NCBI GenBank assembly: GCA_003453085.1
Contig: DMMK01000734.1
Coordinates: 1 to 5,062 of the forward strand
Length of the DNA: 5,062 nucleotides
Direction: 5' to 3'
DNA from: Verrucomicrobiales bacterium
Lineage (GTDB): Bacteria > Verrucomicrobiota > Verrucomicrobiia > Verrucomicrobiales > Verrucomicrobiaceae
The position numbers were made by a program, and so were the translations under genes. Below, piece by piece: positions 1 through 5,062 of this stretch (its first letter is position 1; each line of letters opens with the position of its first letter). The notes beneath the pieces are model-generated. The model was given only the letters and a program-made list of their open reading frames with translations. It was not told where the DNA came from and did not search any database.

Positions 1-529
1 GTTTTCCAATGAATCCGGCCTGGGCAGCGCCCCCATCGTGGCTGCGGCTGCCCAGACCAGGAATCCGGTGCGCCAAGCCCTGGTTTCTTCCACCGGCACG
101 TTTTGGGACACCGTGGTCGTCTGCGCCATGACCGGTCTGGTCATCGTCAGCAGCGGCCACTGGAAGGAAGGGCTGGGCAAGGTGCAACTGACCCAGGCGG
201 CCTTTGCCGACCTGCATGTCTATGGCCCCCCCATCCTGTTCTTTGGCCTCGTACTCTTCGTTTTCTCCACCATTCTGGGCTGGAGTTACTACGGGGAAAA
301 GGCCGCCGAGTACCTCTTTGGGAGCCGGGCGGTCAAGCCCTACCGCCTTCTCTGGGTGGCGGCCGTTTTGGCCGGGTCCGTGCTGCCGCTCGGTGTTGTG
401 TGGGATTTGTCGGATGCCTTCAACGGCCTCATGGCCATTCCCAACCTGATTTCCCTCATCGCCCTCAGCGGCGTGATCGTGGCCGAAACCCGCGCCCACA
501 AGTCCGACCTGTCCGGCAAAGACGGTTGA
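1..529 (+). CDS. Sodium:alanine/glycine symporter (AGCS family), C-terminal part, 5' end outside window
   Basis: Inner-membrane carrier that imports alanine or glycine together with Na+ (AGCS/AlsT/DagA family). Only the last 175 residues are present; the reading frame is open from base 2, so the gene starts upstream of the window. The fragment opens with the family signature FSNESGLGSAPIVAAAA, a conserved loop close to the substrate and cation path. It is followed by the conserved stretch NPVRQALVSSTGTFWDTVVV and hydrophobic segments around CAMTGLVIV and ILFFGLVLFVFSTILGW. The family motifs SYYGEKAAEYLFG and NGLMAIPNLISLIALSG come next, and the protein ends with a short charged tail (ETRAHKSDLSGKDG) ending in TGA. 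The GTG at 38 is internal, not the true start, because conserved family sequence lies before it. No convincing terminator follows. Family assignment is firm; the transported amino acid (alanine or glycine) cannot be told from this part. Confidence 0.95.
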   Translation, partial: FSNESGLGSAPIVAAAAQTRNPVRQALVSSTGTFWDTVVVCAMTGLVIVSSGHWKEGLGKVQLTQAAFADLHVYGPPILFFGLVLFVFSTILGWSYYGEKAAEYLFGSRAVKPYRLLWVAAVLAGSVLPLGVVWDLSDAFNGLMAIPNLISLIALSGVIVAETRAHKSDLSGKDG

Positions 530-576
530 TCGCTAGCGCGCTGCTGGAAAAGACATGAAAAATCTCACGGTGCCTG

Positions 577-605
577 TTGCGCAGCGCCTGAGGGAGGTCT
601 ATTCT
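577..605 (+). promoter_or_regulatory. Candidate promoter of the tRNA-Gln gene
   Basis: A -35-like TTGCGC (577-582) and a -10-like TATTCT (600-605) are separated by exactly 17 bases. The expected transcription start near 611-613 would leave a 5' leader of about 10 nt before the tRNA. A GC-rich discriminator (GTCGGCCC) follows the -10, as is common in stable RNA promoters under growth-rate control. The -35 matches the consensus only in its TTG, so this rests on spacing and position. Confidence 0.4.
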
Positions 606-622
606 GTCGGCCCTCACCGCAT

Positions 623-696
623 TACCCCGTGGTGTAATGGTAACACAGGAGATTTTGGATCTCTCGTTCATGGTTCGAATCCATGCGGGGTAGCCA
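623..696 (+). tRNA. tRNA-Gln (anticodon TTG), CCA encoded
   Basis: Complete cloverleaf folded by hand. The acceptor stem is TACCCCG (623-629) with CGGGGTA (686-692), discriminator G693 and encoded CCA (694-696). The D-stem is GTGT/ACAC (632-635/643-646) with loop AATGGTA. The anticodon stem is GGAGA/TCTCT (648-652/660-664) with one G-T pair; its loop is TTTTGGA, giving anticodon TTG at 655-657, which reads CAA. The variable loop is CGTT and the T-arm is CATGG-TTCGAAT-CCATG (669-685). All pairs are Watson-Crick except the one G-T. It lies between the symporter gene and an AT-rich spacer with no second tRNA nearby. Downstream, a weak A-run/T-run (716-731) is the only terminator-like sequence. 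Confidence 0.97.
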
Positions 697-863
697 GGGC
701 CAGAAAGCCAGCAATTAAAAAGGGATTTTTTAGCCTGTAAAATACTCGGGCAATCTCATTTCCACCCAGGGTAAACGTTGGCAAAAGACCTATCAGTGGG
801 AATGGGTGCAGGTGTGCGGAGAAAAATAAGCTGGTAAAATGCTGGTTTTATTGTAAAATTCAT

Positions 864-886
864 AACGAGTCAAATAATGACTCGTT
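864..886. repeat. Perfect inverted repeat, 9-bp arms with 5-nt spacer
   Basis: Left arm AACGAGTCA (864-872), spacer AATAA, right arm TGACTCGTT (878-886); the arms are exact reverse complements. Only TTTGG follows on the + strand, so it is a poor intrinsic terminator in that direction. On the minus strand the stem is followed by ATGAATTTTAC, also poor. It could be an operator for a dimeric regulator (half-site centres 14 bp apart), sitting next to the -10-like TAAAAT at 854-859, or the top of a leader hairpin. Confidence 0.6.
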
Positions 887-896
887 TGGAATCCTA

Positions 897-950
897 AGAA
901 GACACGCGGCCAACGGCCTCTCTTTCTCCCGTCACTCACGGAGGTCTTCT
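897..950 (+). other. Possible folded RNA leader (three-way junction)
   Basis: An outer stem AGAAGAC (897-903) / GTCTTCT (944-950) encloses two small hairpins. The first is GGCC-AAC-GGCC (908-918). The second is CT(c)CCGT-CACTC-ACGGAG (926-943), with one bulged C, abutting the outer stem. If transcribed it would lie 135-190 nt before the start codon at 1086. Each helix is short and could occur by chance, so this is a suggestion only. Confidence 0.25.
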
Positions 951-1085
951 GATGCGGCACTGTGCTGCAGGATGCTCCTCCATCGGTTCCTCTGGGTCAT
1001 GCTGCCCTCGGGTTCGTCTCTCAAAAGCTCATTCTCTTCCGCCGCAGTACGTCCATGCTCCTGCCTAACAAAAAGAAATATCAAA

Positions 1086-1847
1086 ATGAATTCGCTCCCC
1101 TGTTTGAAGATCTCCCTAATGACCGCGGCCTGCCTTCTGCTCGCTGCCGGGCCGCAACTGCATGCGGGGTCTGTTTCCCTCGGCGCGGCCGAGAGCTTCT
1201 CCGTGCTGGCAGCCACCACGGTGACCAACACAGGTCCCACCAGTCTTTCGGGCGATCTGGGTGTGAGTCCAGGCACGGCGATCTCCGGCTTCCCGCCTGG
1301 GACCTTTTCTGGCACAATCCATCTGAATGATGCCCTGGCCATCCAGGCGCAGGCGGATGCCCTGAACGCCTACAACATCCTGGCGCTCATGCCGGAGACG
1401 CAGATTTTGACCGGCCAGGACCTGGGCGGCCTGACACTGACTCCCGGCGTCTATCAGTTTGATTCTTCCGCCCAGCTCACTGGCACCCTGACCCTGGACG
1501 GCCAGGGCTTGGACAATCCGCTGTTTGTCTTCCAGATCGGCAGTACCCTGACCACGGCATCTTTGTCCATCATCGATACGATCAATGGGGCCACCTCTGA
1601 CAACGTGTACTTCCAAGTCGGCAGTTCCGCGACGCTAGGCACCGGGACCGACTTTGAGGGGAACATCCTCGCCTTTGTCAGCGATACGCTGACCACGGGA
1701 GCCACGGTGGACGGACGTGTAATCGCCCTGACGGGGGCGGTGACCCTGGACTCGAACCTCATTGCCGTGCCCGAGCCCGGTCCGCTGCTCCTGGTCCTCT
1801 GCGGTCTCACCAGCTTCCTGCTCCGCCGTGGTCGGCCCCAGTCTTGA
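1086..1847 (+). CDS. Secreted ice-binding-like (DUF3494) protein with C-terminal PEP-CTERM sorting signal
   Basis: A 253-residue exported protein. Residues 1-27 form a Sec signal peptide (one Lys, hydrophobic core LMTAACLLLAAG, cleavage likely after LHA27). Residues about 30-226 match the ice-binding-like DUF3494 beta-solenoid: LGAAESFSVLAATTVTNTG, SLSGDLGVSPGTAISGFPPG, QDLGGLTLTPGVYQF, DNPLFVFQIGSTLTT, NVYFQVGSSATLG and TTGATVDGRVIALTGAVTLDSN are all family hallmarks. The C-terminus is a PEP-CTERM signal: PEP at 229-231, the hydrophobic stretch GPLLLVLCGLTSFLL, then RRGR. An exosortase would recognise and probably cleave it, for surface anchoring or release. The mature part has no Cys or Lys, a single Arg and about 17 acidic residues, so it is strongly acidic. 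The ATG at 1086 is preferred because the signal peptide follows directly; the in-frame ATG at 972 would add 38 residues ahead of it. There is no clear Shine-Dalgarno site, only A-rich AAAAAGAAA. True ice binding is unproven: many DUF3494 proteins may be adhesins or surface proteins. Confidence 0.9.
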   Translation: MNSLPCLKISLMTAACLLLAAGPQLHAGSVSLGAAESFSVLAATTVTNTGPTSLSGDLGVSPGTAISGFPPGTFSGTIHLNDALAIQAQADALNAYNILALMPETQILTGQDLGGLTLTPGVYQFDSSAQLTGTLTLDGQGLDNPLFVFQIGSTLTTASLSIIDTINGATSDNVYFQVGSSATLGTGTDFEGNILAFVSDTLTTGATVDGRVIALTGAVTLDSNLIAVPEPGPLLLVLCGLTSFLLRRGRPQS

Positions 1848-1848
1848 A

Positions 1849-1889
1849 GACCGCCGCCTGCTGGCAGACATGACGACCACCGCCTGCTG
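1849..1889 (+). repeat. Short imperfect direct repeat after the PEP-CTERM gene
   Basis: GACCGCCGCCTGCTG (1849-1863) recurs as GACCACCGCCTGCTG (1875-1889), 14 of 15 identical and 26 bp apart, directly behind the stop codon of the secreted protein. This looks like a small local duplication with no evident function. The 124-bp convergent spacer otherwise has only a weak GATCA/TGATC hairpin (1946-1960) and no T-tract. Confidence 0.4.
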
Positions 1890-1971
1890 AACTTGGCCAT
1901 CCGCAGCAGGGTCGTGTGTCGTGACTAGGATGTGAGGGTGGGCAAGATCAGGTGCTGATCAGTCGCCGATT

Positions 1972-2652
1972 CTATGTCTCCTCTTCTTCAGCCGCCAGCT
2001 TCGCCGCCTCGCGCTTCAGAATGCGACCCACGCGATGCTTCGCCAGATAGACCTGGGCGGCATTGACCCCCAGTTCCTTTTTGACCCGCTCCGGGTCCCA
2101 GCCTTTGAGCACGTAACATGAAAAAATCTGGTACTGGCGCGGGGAGACCAGGGCCTTCACCCGGCGGAGGGCGATGTCCATGATCTTGTCTTGCCATTCC
2201 TTGTCCCAGAGCTTTTCCAGGGCCATGCCATTGGGGTCGGCGCAGCGGTCGATCGGGGCGGTGCGGCGGTCATCCGTTTCATCCGCATACAGGTTCGCCT
2301 CGCGGCTCTGCTGTTTTTTACGGCGGCGAAACTGGTCTAGGATACGCCAGCGGGCCTGGTTGAGCAGGAAGGATTTGAAGGAACCTAGGCTGGTGTCGAA
2401 TTTTTTCTTCTGCAGGTTCTTGGCCACGCCGATGAAGGTCTCCTGCACTACGTCGCTGGCCTCGTCATCACTCAGCCCGGATTTACGCGCCACGTGAAAG
2501 ACGAAACCGGAGTAGGTCCGGTAGAACTCATCCCAGCTCGACCAGTCGCTCCAGTTGTCCAGTCGCTCGATCAAGGTCTTGCGTGTCGGCGGGGAGCCGG
2601 ACACTTCCTTGATCATTTCTTCGGTGATTTCTTTTGGGAGCGGTTCCTCCAT
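1972..2652 (-). CDS. ECF-type RNA polymerase sigma factor (sigma-70 family)
   Basis: A 226-residue sigma factor expected to direct RNA polymerase to a specific set of promoters. After an acidic leader, the N-terminal TRKTLIERLDNWSDWSSW (23-40) is typical of ECF sigmas of Verrucomicrobia and Planctomycetes. Region 2 spans about 39-115: EFYRTYSGFVFHVARKSGL, then DEASDVVQETFIGVAKNL (core binding and -10 recognition), then GSFKSFLLNQARWRILDQFRRRKKQ. A linker (116-155) precedes region 4 (about 155-216). Within region 4, SPRQYQIFSCYVLKGWDPERV and KKELGVNAAQVYLAKHRVGRILK form the -35-binding helix-turn-helix. The tail is acidic (AAEEEET). ATG at 2652 is chosen because the family similarity begins shortly after it; an in-frame GTG at 2754 would add 34 unconserved-looking residues. 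Neither start has a good Shine-Dalgarno. No anti-sigma gene lies next to it in the window. It is convergent to the PEP-CTERM gene and divergent from the efflux operon, which makes the operon a candidate target, by position only. Confidence 0.93.
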   Translation of the reverse strand: MEEPLPKEITEEMIKEVSGSPPTRKTLIERLDNWSDWSSWDEFYRTYSGFVFHVARKSGLSDDEASDVVQETFIGVAKNLQKKKFDTSLGSFKSFLLNQARWRILDQFRRRKKQQSREANLYADETDDRRTAPIDRCADPNGMALEKLWDKEWQDKIMDIALRRVKALVSPRQYQIFSCYVLKGWDPERVKKELGVNAAQVYLAKHRVGRILKREAAKLAAEEEET

Positions 2653-2853
2653 GATGGAAAGTGTAGGGGTGAGGCAGGTGTGGCAACGGCTATTTGAAAC
2701 ACCGGCCAGCCGTTCTGGATGCGGCAAATCTCTGCAATGAATGGTATTCGGCACTGAATACGGGTTTGGCTGCGGGCCAGATGAAGAATCGGCAGGGGGC
2801 GGATGACATTGTGCGAACGTGGATTATTTAACCTGCCTTGATAGAGACGGGCT

Positions 2854-2880
2854 TTGAGGGGCGTAATATTCACCCCCCAA
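2854..2880. repeat. Imperfect inverted repeat, operator-like, upstream of the efflux operon
   Basis: Left arm TTGAGGGGCG (2854-2863), AT-only spacer TAATATT, right arm CACCCCCCAA (2871-2880). Eight of ten positions pair (TTG.GGGG.G with C.CCCC.CAA). It lies about 50 bp upstream of the -10-like element of the TolC gene. The GC-rich arms around an AT-only centre resemble a binding site for a dimeric regulator; no regulator can be named. Confidence 0.45.
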
Positions 2881-2889
2881 CCCTGTCAG

Positions 2890-2918
2890 TCTGCTCGCCC
2901 AACCCTTTATTGAGCAGA
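2890..2918. repeat. Inverted repeat TCTGCTC/GAGCAGA overlapping the putative -35
   Basis: TCTGCTC (2890-2896) and its exact reverse complement GAGCAGA (2912-2918) are separated by 15 bases, so the half-site centres are 22 bp apart, about two helical turns. The right half overlaps the -35-like TTGAGC (2910-2915), where a bound repressor would compete with RNA polymerase. Arms of 7 bp at this spacing can arise by chance. Confidence 0.35.
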
Positions 2919-2936
2919 TCGCTTTCTTGTTATGCT
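2910..2936 (+). promoter_or_regulatory. Candidate promoter of the TolC-HlyD operon (extended -10)
   Basis: TTGAGC (2910-2915) resembles a -35 and TATGCT (2931-2936) a -10. The -10 is preceded by TGT (2928-2930), an extended -10 motif that can tolerate the short 15-base spacer. The predicted transcription start, around 2943-2944, coincides with the second in-frame ATG of the TolC gene. Confidence 0.4.
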
Positions 2937-4632
2937 GTCATCCATGCCTTCCAGCCGCCTGTACCGTTCGCTGCATTCCGTTGCCGCGCTGAGCGTGTGT
3001 CTGATGTCAGGCTGTTCGCAGGGCTTCTTTAAAAAATGGGCGGACCGGGAAGTGTTCGGCATTATCGGGCAAAAATCCCAAATCGTCCCAGGAGCTGAAG
3101 ATGACACCCTGCTGAGCGTGACCCCACCGCAGCCAGCCAACCTGGCGGTGCTCATCAAAAACTCCGAAACGTCCGATTTCCTCGGTGACCGTGCCTACAT
3201 CGAAAAAGGCGCACGGGTCATCAGCTTGGCGGATGCGCTGGACTTTGCCGTGCATCGCAACCGCACCTACCTCAACCGGAAGGAAATCGTTTATCTTTCG
3301 GCGCTGACTCTCACCGGGACCCGGCAGCTCTACAGCCCGATCCTGGGTGCGGACGGCAGCGGCACCTACACGGAGTCCCAGGTGAAAACCGGGGTGAACA
3401 ACATCGTCCGGAGTAAAACCCTCACGGCCAATGGCGGAGTGGGCGTGGACTACCTCATGAGGACCGGGGCCCGGCTGGCGCTGGACCTGACGACCGACTT
3501 CACCCGCTTTTTCACCGGTGGCGTGCGCAATCTCAGTGATTCCCGTGCAACGGTGACCCTGTCCCAGCCTTTGCTGCGCGGGGCCGGGGTGTTGGCTGCT
3601 TCGGAGCCGCTCCGCCAGGATGAGCGCGACGTGCTCTACGCCATCCGCGATTTCACCCAATACCGCAAGGAATTCACCGTCAGTATCACCACCCAGTATC
3701 TGCGCACGCTGCAGGCCCGCGAAGCCGCCCGCAACCGCTACGTGGCGAACCGTGCGGCGGCGACCTCCATCGAGCGTGAAGGTGCTCTCGCTGCGGCCAA
3801 CCTGCGCACCCAGTCCAGTCTGAAACAGATCCAGCAGGGCCAGCTCACCTATGAGCGCAACTGGATCACCGCCGTCCGCAATTACGAGGAGCAGCTCGAT
3901 GACCTCAAGGTGGCCCTGGGCCTGCCGGTGACGGAGCGCATCATTCTGAGCAATGATGAACTGAAGCGGCTGGAGGTGGTAGAGCCCCGGGATGACCTGG
4001 ACACGGTCTTGGACACCGCCCTCATCACCCGACTGGACCTCTACAATCAGCGCGACCGCCTGGCCGATACGCATCGCCGGGTGAAGATAGCCCATCAGCA
4101 GACCCTGCCGACCCTGAACGCCCTGGTGGGTTACCAGGTGGGCACCCCTAGCAACAACGAAGGACTTGAGTTGAATCCCAAGGTCCGCCGTTTCGCCAGC
4201 GGCGTGGATGTGGACCTGAACCTGAACACGAAACCTGAGCGTAACCTGCTCCGCGCCAGCCAGCTGGATGAGCAGCTTGCCCAGCGTCAGCTCGACCTCG
4301 CGGAGGAGCAACTCCGCAACACCATTCGCAGCGATTGGCGCGGCCTCGCCGTGGCCCGCAAGCAGTATGATCTGGCTCAAAGGGGCCTAGAACTGGCGCA
4401 AAAGCGTCTCGAAATCGAAACCGCACTCATGGAGGAAGGGCAGGGCACCGCCCGTGACATCGTGGAGTCCCAGGACCGCCTCATCACCGCACGCGACCTT
4501 GTTGTTTCCACCCTGATTGACCACGTCATCGCCCGTCTCCAGCTCTGGAGCGACATGGGAGTGCTGTACATTCAGAAAGACGGGTCGTGGGTGGACGTAT
4601 TGAATAACGAGAAACCGAAGGGAGAGTCATGA
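2932..4632 (+). CDS. TolC-family outer membrane efflux lipoprotein
   Basis: Outer membrane channel of a tripartite export system: a trimeric beta-barrel with a periplasmic alpha-barrel tunnel that docks to the adaptor encoded next door. From the ATG at 2932 the protein has 566 residues. A signal peptide (RLYRSLHSVAALSVCLMSGC) ends in a lipobox LMSG-C28, so the mature protein is probably lipidated. A family-specific section with KKWADREVFGIIGQKSQ follows. The outer membrane efflux domain occurs as two repeats. The first starts near 97 with SLADALDFAVHRNRTYLNRKE and includes SQPLLRGAGVLAASEPL (about 211-227) and long helices up to VALGLPVTERI. The second starts near 356 with TALITRLDLYNQRDRL and runs through long coiled helices to WSDMGVLYIQKDGSW near the end. 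Length is slightly above the usual 420-500 because of the N-terminal section. The second ATG at 2944 (562 residues) is an equally plausible start; neither has a Shine-Dalgarno site, and a stop at 2911 excludes starts further up. The substrate is unknown. Confidence 0.93.
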   Translation: MLSSMPSSRLYRSLHSVAALSVCLMSGCSQGFFKKWADREVFGIIGQKSQIVPGAEDDTLLSVTPPQPANLAVLIKNSETSDFLGDRAYIEKGARVISLADALDFAVHRNRTYLNRKEIVYLSALTLTGTRQLYSPILGADGSGTYTESQVKTGVNNIVRSKTLTANGGVGVDYLMRTGARLALDLTTDFTRFFTGGVRNLSDSRATVTLSQPLLRGAGVLAASEPLRQDERDVLYAIRDFTQYRKEFTVSITTQYLRTLQAREAARNRYVANRAAATSIEREGALAAANLRTQSSLKQIQQGQLTYERNWITAVRNYEEQLDDLKVALGLPVTERIILSNDELKRLEVVEPRDDLDTVLDTALITRLDLYNQRDRLADTHRRVKIAHQQTLPTLNALVGYQVGTPSNNEGLELNPKVRRFASGVDVDLNLNTKPERNLLRASQLDEQLAQRQLDLAEEQLRNTIRSDWRGLAVARKQYDLAQRGLELAQKRLEIETALMEEGQGTARDIVESQDRLITARDLVVSTLIDHVIARLQLWSDMGVLYIQKDGSWVDVLNNEKPKGES

Positions 4633-5062
4633 AGAAGGCGAAGTCTAAAATCTGGATCTATGGAGGAGTCGCTGTGGCAGGGATTGCCGCGGTGAGTTTC
4701 CTCATGTCCGGCTCAGACCGGCAGGCCGAAGATGTGCCGACTTTCTCCGTCCAAAAGGGACGGCTACAGATCAACGTGCTCCAGGGCGGGGAAATCCGTG
4801 CCCTGCAGAACTTTGAACTGAAGTCGGAAATCGAAACGCCGACCAAAATCCTCAGCCTGATTCCGGAAGGCTATCTGGTGACGGAAGAGGATGTGAAGGA
4901 AGGGAAAGTCTTGGTCGAACTCGACAACTCCGACCTGAAAACCCGTATTCAGGACCACGAAATCCAGTTTCAGACCACCGTCGCTTCTTACATTGATGCC
5001 GACGAGGGCCGCGAGATCCAGCGTAGCGAGAACCAGAGCCTCGTGCGTGACATGAAGGAGAC
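4629..5062 (+). CDS. HlyD/MFP-family periplasmic adaptor of an efflux system, 3' end outside window
   Basis: Adaptor (membrane fusion protein) that bridges an inner-membrane transporter and the TolC-like channel. Its ATG overlaps the stop of the preceding gene (ATGA at 4629-4632), indicating translational coupling, and AAGGGAG (4618-4624) lies just upstream as a Shine-Dalgarno site. The 144 residues present are a basic N-terminus (MKKAKSK), a membrane anchor at 8-28 (IWIYGGVAVAGIAAVSFLMSG), and the first beta-strands of the barrel with the characteristic FSVQKGRLQINVLQGGEI (39-56). The first half of the lipoyl/biotinyl-like domain follows (ELKSEIETPTKILSLIPEG, then DVKEGKVLVELDNSDL, about 63-103). 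From about 104 a polar, charged helix begins (IQDHEIQFQTTVASYIDADEG), the expected start of the alpha-helical hairpin. No lipobox is seen, so anchoring is by the transmembrane helix. An ABC transporter (MacB-like permease and ATPase) is the usual next gene; this is inference because the window ends here. Confidence 0.9.
   Translation, partial: MKKAKSKIWIYGGVAVAGIAAVSFLMSGSDRQAEDVPTFSVQKGRLQINVLQGGEIRALQNFELKSEIETPTKILSLIPEGYLVTEEDVKEGKVLVELDNSDLKTRIQDHEIQFQTTVASYIDADEGREIQRSENQSLVRDMKE

Larger units (their letters stand above)
697..1085. other. AT-rich intergenic/leader region upstream of the PEP-CTERM gene
   Basis: No convincing gene is visible on either strand in this 389-base stretch; the open frames running into it are extensions or shadows of the downstream gene. 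It is clearly richer in A and T than the flanking genes between about 715 and 900. It contains three copies of GTAAAAT (737-743, 834-840, 853-859), the last two resembling -10 elements (TAAAAT), though neither has a good -35. It also holds a perfect palindrome (864-886) and a potentially folded segment (897-950). It most likely carries the promoter and a long 5' leader for the secreted protein at 1086, but no promoter can be fixed with confidence. Confidence 0.6.
2653..2931. promoter_or_regulatory. Divergent regulatory region between the sigma factor and efflux operon
   Basis: This 279-bp spacer must hold the promoters of both the leftward sigma gene and the rightward TolC-HlyD operon. The right half contains two dyad symmetries (2854-2880 and 2890-2918) and an extended -10 for the efflux operon. 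For the sigma gene, AT-rich sequence around 2822-2832 (TTAAATAATCC on the minus strand) could serve as a -10, but no good -35 accompanies it. The canonical ECF pair (GGAAC about 16 bases before GTC) was looked for by eye on both strands and not found. No real gene is evident here. Confidence 0.6.

Noticed and set aside
623..740. tRNA 3' end as an integration site for a mobile element
   Set aside because: No repeat of the tRNA 3' end, no integrase and no mobile genes are seen in the window; the downstream genes look like ordinary chromosomal genes.
953..970. Possible sigma-54 promoter (GGCAC...TGCA) before the secreted protein, tempting because some PEP-CTERM genes are sigma-54 dependent
   Set aside because: The GG and GC dinucleotides are separated by nine bases rather than the required ten, and the -24 flank does not fit.
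972..1085. N-terminal extension of the PEP-CTERM protein from the ATG at 972
   Set aside because: It would place 38 residues before a normal signal peptide (MNSLPCLKISLMTAACLLLAAG), burying it. The ATG at 1086 gives a standard exported protein.
1946..1960. GATCA-GGTGC-TGATC hairpin between the convergent genes as a bidirectional terminator
   Set aside because: The stem is only 5 bp and neither side has a T-tract, so an intrinsic terminator is not supported.
2653..2754. Longer sigma factor starting at the GTG at 2754
   Set aside because: The extra 34 residues (Cys, His and Pro rich) do not resemble the start of ECF sigma factors, and the ATG at 2652 lies just before the conserved part.
3007..4380. 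457-codon open frame on the minus strand opposite the TolC-family gene
   Set aside because: It is antisense to a clearly homologous coding region, has a low-complexity composition typical of the reverse of GC-rich codons, and shows no recognisable domain. It is a shadow frame.

Overview
The window looks like chromosomal DNA of a Verrucomicrobiota bacterium, probably Verrucomicrobiaceae (Prosthecobacter or Verrucomicrobium type). This is inferred from gene style, not from a search. The clues are GC-rich genes with AT-richer spacers, few clear Shine-Dalgarno sites, a secreted protein with a PEP-CTERM anchor, an ECF sigma factor with the TRKTLIERL...SW.EF N-terminus typical of the PVC group, and a TolC-like outer membrane lipoprotein of the 'DREV' kind paired with an HlyD-family adaptor.

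Layout, left to right. Positions 1-529 (+) hold the C-terminal third of an AGCS-family sodium:alanine/glycine symporter. A complete tRNA-Gln(TTG) with encoded CCA lies at 623-696 (+), behind a plausible promoter. Next is an AT-rich gap of about 390 bases with a perfect 23-bp palindrome and a potentially folded leader. It leads into a small secreted ice-binding-like (DUF3494) protein with a C-terminal PEP-CTERM sorting signal (1086-1847, +). Convergent to it is an ECF-type RNA polymerase sigma factor (1972-2652, -). A 279-bp divergent promoter region with two dyads separates the sigma gene from a TolC-family outer membrane efflux lipoprotein (2932-4632, +). That gene overlaps by ATGA the start of an HlyD/MFP-type periplasmic adaptor (4629 to the window edge, +).

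The TolC and HlyD genes are translationally coupled and form the first two parts of a tripartite export system. The energising inner-membrane part, typically a MacB-like ABC transporter, is expected just beyond the right edge. The sigma factor is divergent to this operon and may control it, but no canonical ECF promoter (GGAAC...GTC) was seen. The PEP-CTERM protein needs an exosortase, which is not in this window.

No mobile element, CRISPR array or clearly novel system is visible. The points most worth a second look are the PEP-CTERM-anchored ice-binding-like fold and the dyads in the two regulatory regions.
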